Source: CAZXIC01 sp964640195 (lineage in GTDB: Archaea > Iainarchaeota > Iainarchaeia > Iainarchaeales > GCA-2688035). Taken from it: a DNA stretch of 22,070 nt. Where the stretch lies: the NCBI GenBank assembly GCA_964640195.1, contig CAZXIC010000017.1, forward strand, positions 1 through 22,070, given 5' to 3'. The translations under genes were made by a program, and so were the position numbers. This document shows, in pieces, positions 20,339 to 22,070 of this stretch (position 1 is the stretch's first letter; each line of letters begins with the position of its first letter). The notes beneath the pieces are model-generated. The model was not told the DNA's origin. It searched no databases and saw only the letters and a list, made by a program, of their open reading frames with translations.

Positions 20339-20441
20339 CTTTTAAACATTCCCAGGGGCAATTATTTCAAGCAAAAAATCTTTTTTCTGCCGATGAGAAA
20401 TGAGACCGCGCTCTGGCGCGGTTGAGGAGGTGTAAGCTGTT
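20339..20441 (+). promoter_or_regulatory. Promoter and structured leader of the eL8 gene
   Basis: CTTTTAAACA (about 20339-20348) resembles a TATA box, which would place the transcript start near 20370 and leave a leader of about 70 bases. The leader holds an A6/T6 inverted repeat (20373-20386) and a perfect 7-bp hairpin, ACCGCGC-TCTG-GCGCGGT (20405-20422). The ribosome-binding site AGGAGGTG (20425-20432) follows the hairpin at once and lies 9 bases before ATG 20442. GA dinucleotides flank both sides of the stem. Confidence 0.55.
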
Positions 20442-20807
20442 ATGGCAGGATTAGTCAAGTTTGAAGTGCCGGACAAGCTGCAGCTACAGCAGCTTGAGTT
20501 GGTTGAACGGGTTGCGAAGAAGGGAAAGGTCAGGATTGGCGTCAACGAGGTAACAAAGGCGATTGAGAGAGGAACTGCAAAGCTGGTGCTGGTCGCCCAA
20601 GACGTCAGCCCTGTGGAAATAGTGATGCACCTGCCCCTGATTTGCAAGGAGAAAAACATCCCATTCAGCTACGTGAAAACAAAGTCAGAATTGGGCAAAA
20701 AGGCAGGAATTGCGGTCGGCACCTCAACTGTTGCAGTGACAGATGAGGGTGATGCGAAGAAAGAGCTTGCAGAGATAACGAAGAAGCTGGCTGAGTTGGG
20801 CAAGTAA
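20442..20807 (+). CDS. rpl7ae: Ribosomal protein eL8 / L7Ae, K-turn-binding protein
   Basis: 121 residues, standard for archaea. The L7Ae RNA-binding motif is clear: GKVRIGVNEVTKAIERGTAKLVLVAQDVSPVEIVMHLPLICKEKNIPF, followed by the KSELGKKAGIAVGTSTVAV strand and a C-terminal helix. L7Ae binds kink-turns in 23S rRNA, in box C/D and H/ACA guide RNAs and in RNase P RNA, linking this gene functionally to rnp1 upstream. A strong ribosome-binding site precedes ATG 20442. It heads the usual archaeal series eL8, eS28, eL24, ndk. Confidence 0.97.
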   Translation: MAGLVKFEVPDKLQLQQLELVERVAKKGKVRIGVNEVTKAIERGTAKLVLVAQDVSPVEIVMHLPLICKEKNIPFSYVKTKSELGKKAGIAVGTSTVAVTDEGDAKKELAEITKKLAELGK

Positions 20808-20832
20808 GGGAAGGCAAAAATGCAAAAAACCC

Positions 20833-20849
20833 GCCTGCTAAGGGCAGGC
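20833..20849 (+). promoter_or_regulatory. Hairpin between eL8 and eS28
   Basis: GCCTGC (20833-20838) and GCAGGC (20844-20849) form a perfect 6-bp stem with a 5-base loop in the 61-base gap. It is not followed by a T-run, so it is not an obvious terminator; it may affect translation of eS28 or stability of the transcript. Confidence 0.45.
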
Positions 20850-20868
20850 AAGGAAAAGGTGATTGTAA

Positions 20869-21081
20869 GTGGCTGTTGGAAGGGGAACACCTGCAGAGAT
20901 AGTTGAGGTAGTGAAACGCACCGGTGTACATGGCGAAGTCATTCAGGTGCTGTGCAAGATACTGGAGGGCCCTGAAGCAGGAAGGGTGAAGAGGAGGAAC
21001 GTAAAGGGCAATGTGCAAAAAGGCGATGTCATAATCCTGCTCAGCACGGAAAGGGAAGCCAAGGAGATAAAGTCAAGGTAA
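20869..21081 (+). CDS. rps28e: Small-subunit ribosomal protein eS28
   Basis: 70 residues, the normal archaeal size. The small beta barrel is seen in GTPAEIVEVVKRTGVHGEVIQVLCKILEGPEAGRVKRRNVKGNVQKGDVIILLSTEREAKEI, nearly diagnostic of eS28. The protein lies near the mRNA exit on the 30S subunit. The start is GTG 20869 with AAGGTGA about 8 bases upstream. The eL8, eS28, eL24, ndk order is the common archaeal one. Confidence 0.96.
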   Translation: MAVGRGTPAEIVEVVKRTGVHGEVIQVLCKILEGPEAGRVKRRNVKGNVQKGDVIILLSTEREAKEIKSR

Positions 21082-21102
21082 GGAAAAAAGGGTTTGGTTT
21101 TA

Positions 21103-21528
21103 ATGGCAAAGTGCAGTTTTTGCGGAAACACAGTGAAGCCCGGCACGGGCACTCTGTTCGTGAAAAGGGACGGCGCTGCGCTGTTCTTCTGCAGCAGGAA
21201 GTGCGAGAAAAACATGCTGCGGCTGCAGAGGCACCCGCCTGCCTTGAAGTGGACAGGGCATTATCCCAGGGAAAAGAGAGCAGAGAAGGGCGGAAGAAAG
21301 GCAGCAGAAATGGAGGCAGAGAAAGCAGGGAAAAAAGAGAAAACCGCAGAAAAAGAAAAGAAGGAAGCCAAGAAAGTGGGGGAGACAGAGGAAAAAGAAG
21401 TGGAAGAAAAGGGGAAAGCCGAGGGGAAAAAAGCAGCGGAAGAAGAAGAGCCCGCGGAAAAGCGGGCAAGGAAAAGCGGGAAAAAGGCAGGCAAGGAAAA
21501 GGCAAAGGCAAAAGGGGGCAAAAAATAA
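21103..21528 (+). CDS. rpl24e: Large-subunit ribosomal protein eL24 with long charged tail
   Basis: 141 residues from ATG 21103. The first 60 are archaeal eL24: the zinc motif CSFCG (residues 4-8) with the second pair CSRKC (residues 31-35), VKPGTGTLFVKRDGAALFFCSRKC, and RLQRHPPALKWTGHY. Archaeal eL24 is normally 55-70 residues, so more than half of this protein is a Lys/Glu/Ala-rich extension (from about 21285). Part of it, 21339-21377, is identical in DNA to the eL32 N-terminal extension. The frame extends upstream to 21094, but ATG 21103 gives the conserved start. ndk follows after 13 bases. Confidence 0.95.
   Translation: MAKCSFCGNTVKPGTGTLFVKRDGAALFFCSRKCEKNMLRLQRHPPALKWTGHYPREKRAEKGGRKAAEMEAEKAGKKEKTAEKEKKEAKKVGETEEKEVEEKGKAEGKKAAEEEEPAEKRARKSGKKAGKEKAKAKGGKK
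21339..21377 (+). repeat. 39-bp repeat in the eL24 tail, identical to part of eL32
   Basis: Partner of 5741-5779, in the same codon phase, at a distance of 15,598 bases. In eL24 it belongs to a C-terminal tail, in eL32 to an N-terminal extension, so the segment is not tied to one end of a protein. Confidence 0.93.
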
Positions 21529-21541
21529 GGAGGGCGCTATA

Positions 21542-22045
21542 ATGGTTTTGGAGAAGACTCTTATAATAGTAAAGCCTGATGCTGTGAACCGCTGCTTGGT
21601 TGGAGAGATTGTCAAAAGGTTTGAGCAAAAGGGCTTGAAGATTGTCGCAATGAAGATGCAGATGCTGCAGCCCTATACGCTTAAAGAGCACTATGCGCAG
21701 CACAGGGACAAGCATTTTTACGAAGAGCTAATCAGCTACATGTCGAGCATCCCGTGCATCCTGATGGTGCTTGAGGGAAAGGATGTTGTAAAGGTTGTCA
21801 GGAAAATGATTGGCTCAACTCATGGGAGGGAGGCAGAGCCTGGGACCATTAGGGGAGATTACAGCGTGAGCAACCAGGCGAACCTTGTGCACGCTGCTGC
21901 GAGCAAAGAAAAAGCAGCTGAAGAAATAGGGCGCTTCTTTACTGAAAAGGAATTGCACGAATACCAGAAAATGGACTTCGACTGGATTTACGGCAGGGAC
22001 GAGAAATACATTGAGAGGGAAGCAAAGAAGAAGGGAGAGAAGTGA
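21542..22045 (+). CDS. ndk: Nucleoside diphosphate kinase
   Basis: 167 residues; archaeal Ndk is usually 140-160. Landmarks are the N-terminal TLIIVKPDAVNRCLVGEIVKRFEQKGLKIV, the YAQHRDKHFYEELISYMSS region, GPV-like ILMVLEGKDVVKVVRKMIGSTHGREAEPGTIRGDYS, and the catalytic-histidine region NLVHAAASKEKAAEEI with His117. The enzyme transfers the terminal phosphate between nucleoside tri- and diphosphates through a phosphohistidine. The residues after the histidine are usually Gly-Ser-Asp, here Ala-Ala-Ala. The C-terminus is slightly extended and Lys/Glu-rich. It lies after eL24, as in many archaea. Confidence 0.95.
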   Translation: MVLEKTLIIVKPDAVNRCLVGEIVKRFEQKGLKIVAMKMQMLQPYTLKEHYAQHRDKHFYEELISYMSSIPCILMVLEGKDVVKVVRKMIGSTHGREAEPGTIRGDYSVSNQANLVHAAASKEKAAEEIGRFFTEKELHEYQKMDFDWIYGRDEKYIEREAKKKGEK

Positions 22046-22070
22046 AGCTGTTGGTTGAGCTGCTGTCAAG
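22042..22070 (+). CDS. Start of an unidentified downstream gene (partial)
   Basis: GTG 22042 overlaps the ndk stop in a GTGA junction and opens a frame reading MKLLVELLS to the end of the window. In many archaea infB (aIF5B) follows ndk, but these few codons do not resemble its usual start. Too little is visible for any identification, and the start itself is only inferred from the overlap. Confidence 0.25.

Noticed and set aside
20071..20425. Two overlapping plus-strand frames of about 100 codons in the spacer after gltX
   Set aside because: They run through hairpin repeats, repeat the same words in different frames and have no family resemblance; repeat structure explains the sequence better.
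20391..20430. Box C/D guide RNA in the eL8 leader
   Set aside because: Only a partial box C-like GATGA is present, and there is no convincing box D (CTGA) at suitable spacing.
1..22070. CRISPR array, transposase or integrase signals
   Set aside because: No regularly spaced repeats with unique spacers and no transposase- or integrase-like protein were seen on either strand.

Overview
This window is one continuous stretch of an archaeal ribosomal-protein superoperon, with every recognisable gene on the + strand. Archaeal origin is shown by the content: eukaryote-type ribosomal proteins (eS4, eL8, eL14, eL18, eL19, eL24, eL32, eL34, eS28), aIF1, the RNase P protein Rpp29, RNA polymerase subunits D and N, an EMC3/TMCO1-type membrane protein, a TrmB regulator and a tRNA-Leu whose intron sits in a bulge-helix-bulge motif. 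The exact lineage cannot be fixed from sequence reading. The neighbourhood lacks several usual passengers (adk, cmk, cbf5/truB, eno), which fits a divergent, possibly reduced DPANN-type archaeon such as Diapherotrites or Micrarchaeota; this is inference only.

Layout: 1-9061 is the spc-like cluster (tail of uS3, uL29, aIF1, Rnp1, uS17, uL14, uL24, eS4, uL5, uS14, uS8, uL6, eL32, eL19, uL18, uS5, uL30, uL15). 9058-11756 holds secY, a candidate 35-codon gene, an EMC3/TMCO1 (DUF106) gene, eL34 and eL14. 11762-14355 is the alpha-like cluster (uS13, uS4, uS11, RpoD). 14393-14513 is an intron-containing tRNA-Leu(UAA). 14545-17516 is eL18, uL13, uS9, RpoN, uS2 and a MEMO-family gene. Two separately promoted genes follow, a TrmB-family regulator and archaeal GluRS (gltX), then a hairpin-rich spacer (20121-20441), and finally eL8/L7Ae, eS28, eL24, Ndk and the first few codons of another gene.

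Most genes overlap by 1-14 bases or lie within a few bases of each other, so ribosome subunits, Sec-dependent membrane insertion, transcription (RpoD, RpoN) and tRNA charging are largely co-expressed. Clear archaeal promoter-like AT boxes appear only before the tRNA, trmB, gltX and eL8.

The most unusual feature is that at least eleven ribosomal proteins carry long Lys/Glu/Ala-rich low-complexity N- or C-terminal extensions. Several of these are identical at DNA level between different genes: a perfect 92-bp and a perfect 54-bp repeat shared by the uS17 and uL24 tails, and a perfect 39-bp repeat shared by the eL32 N-terminus and the eL24 C-terminus about 15.6 kb apart. They look like cassettes copied in frame between unrelated ribosomal genes. 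A second repeat family, short hairpins with T-run/A-run arms, fills the spacer after gltX and has a related copy in frame inside gltX.
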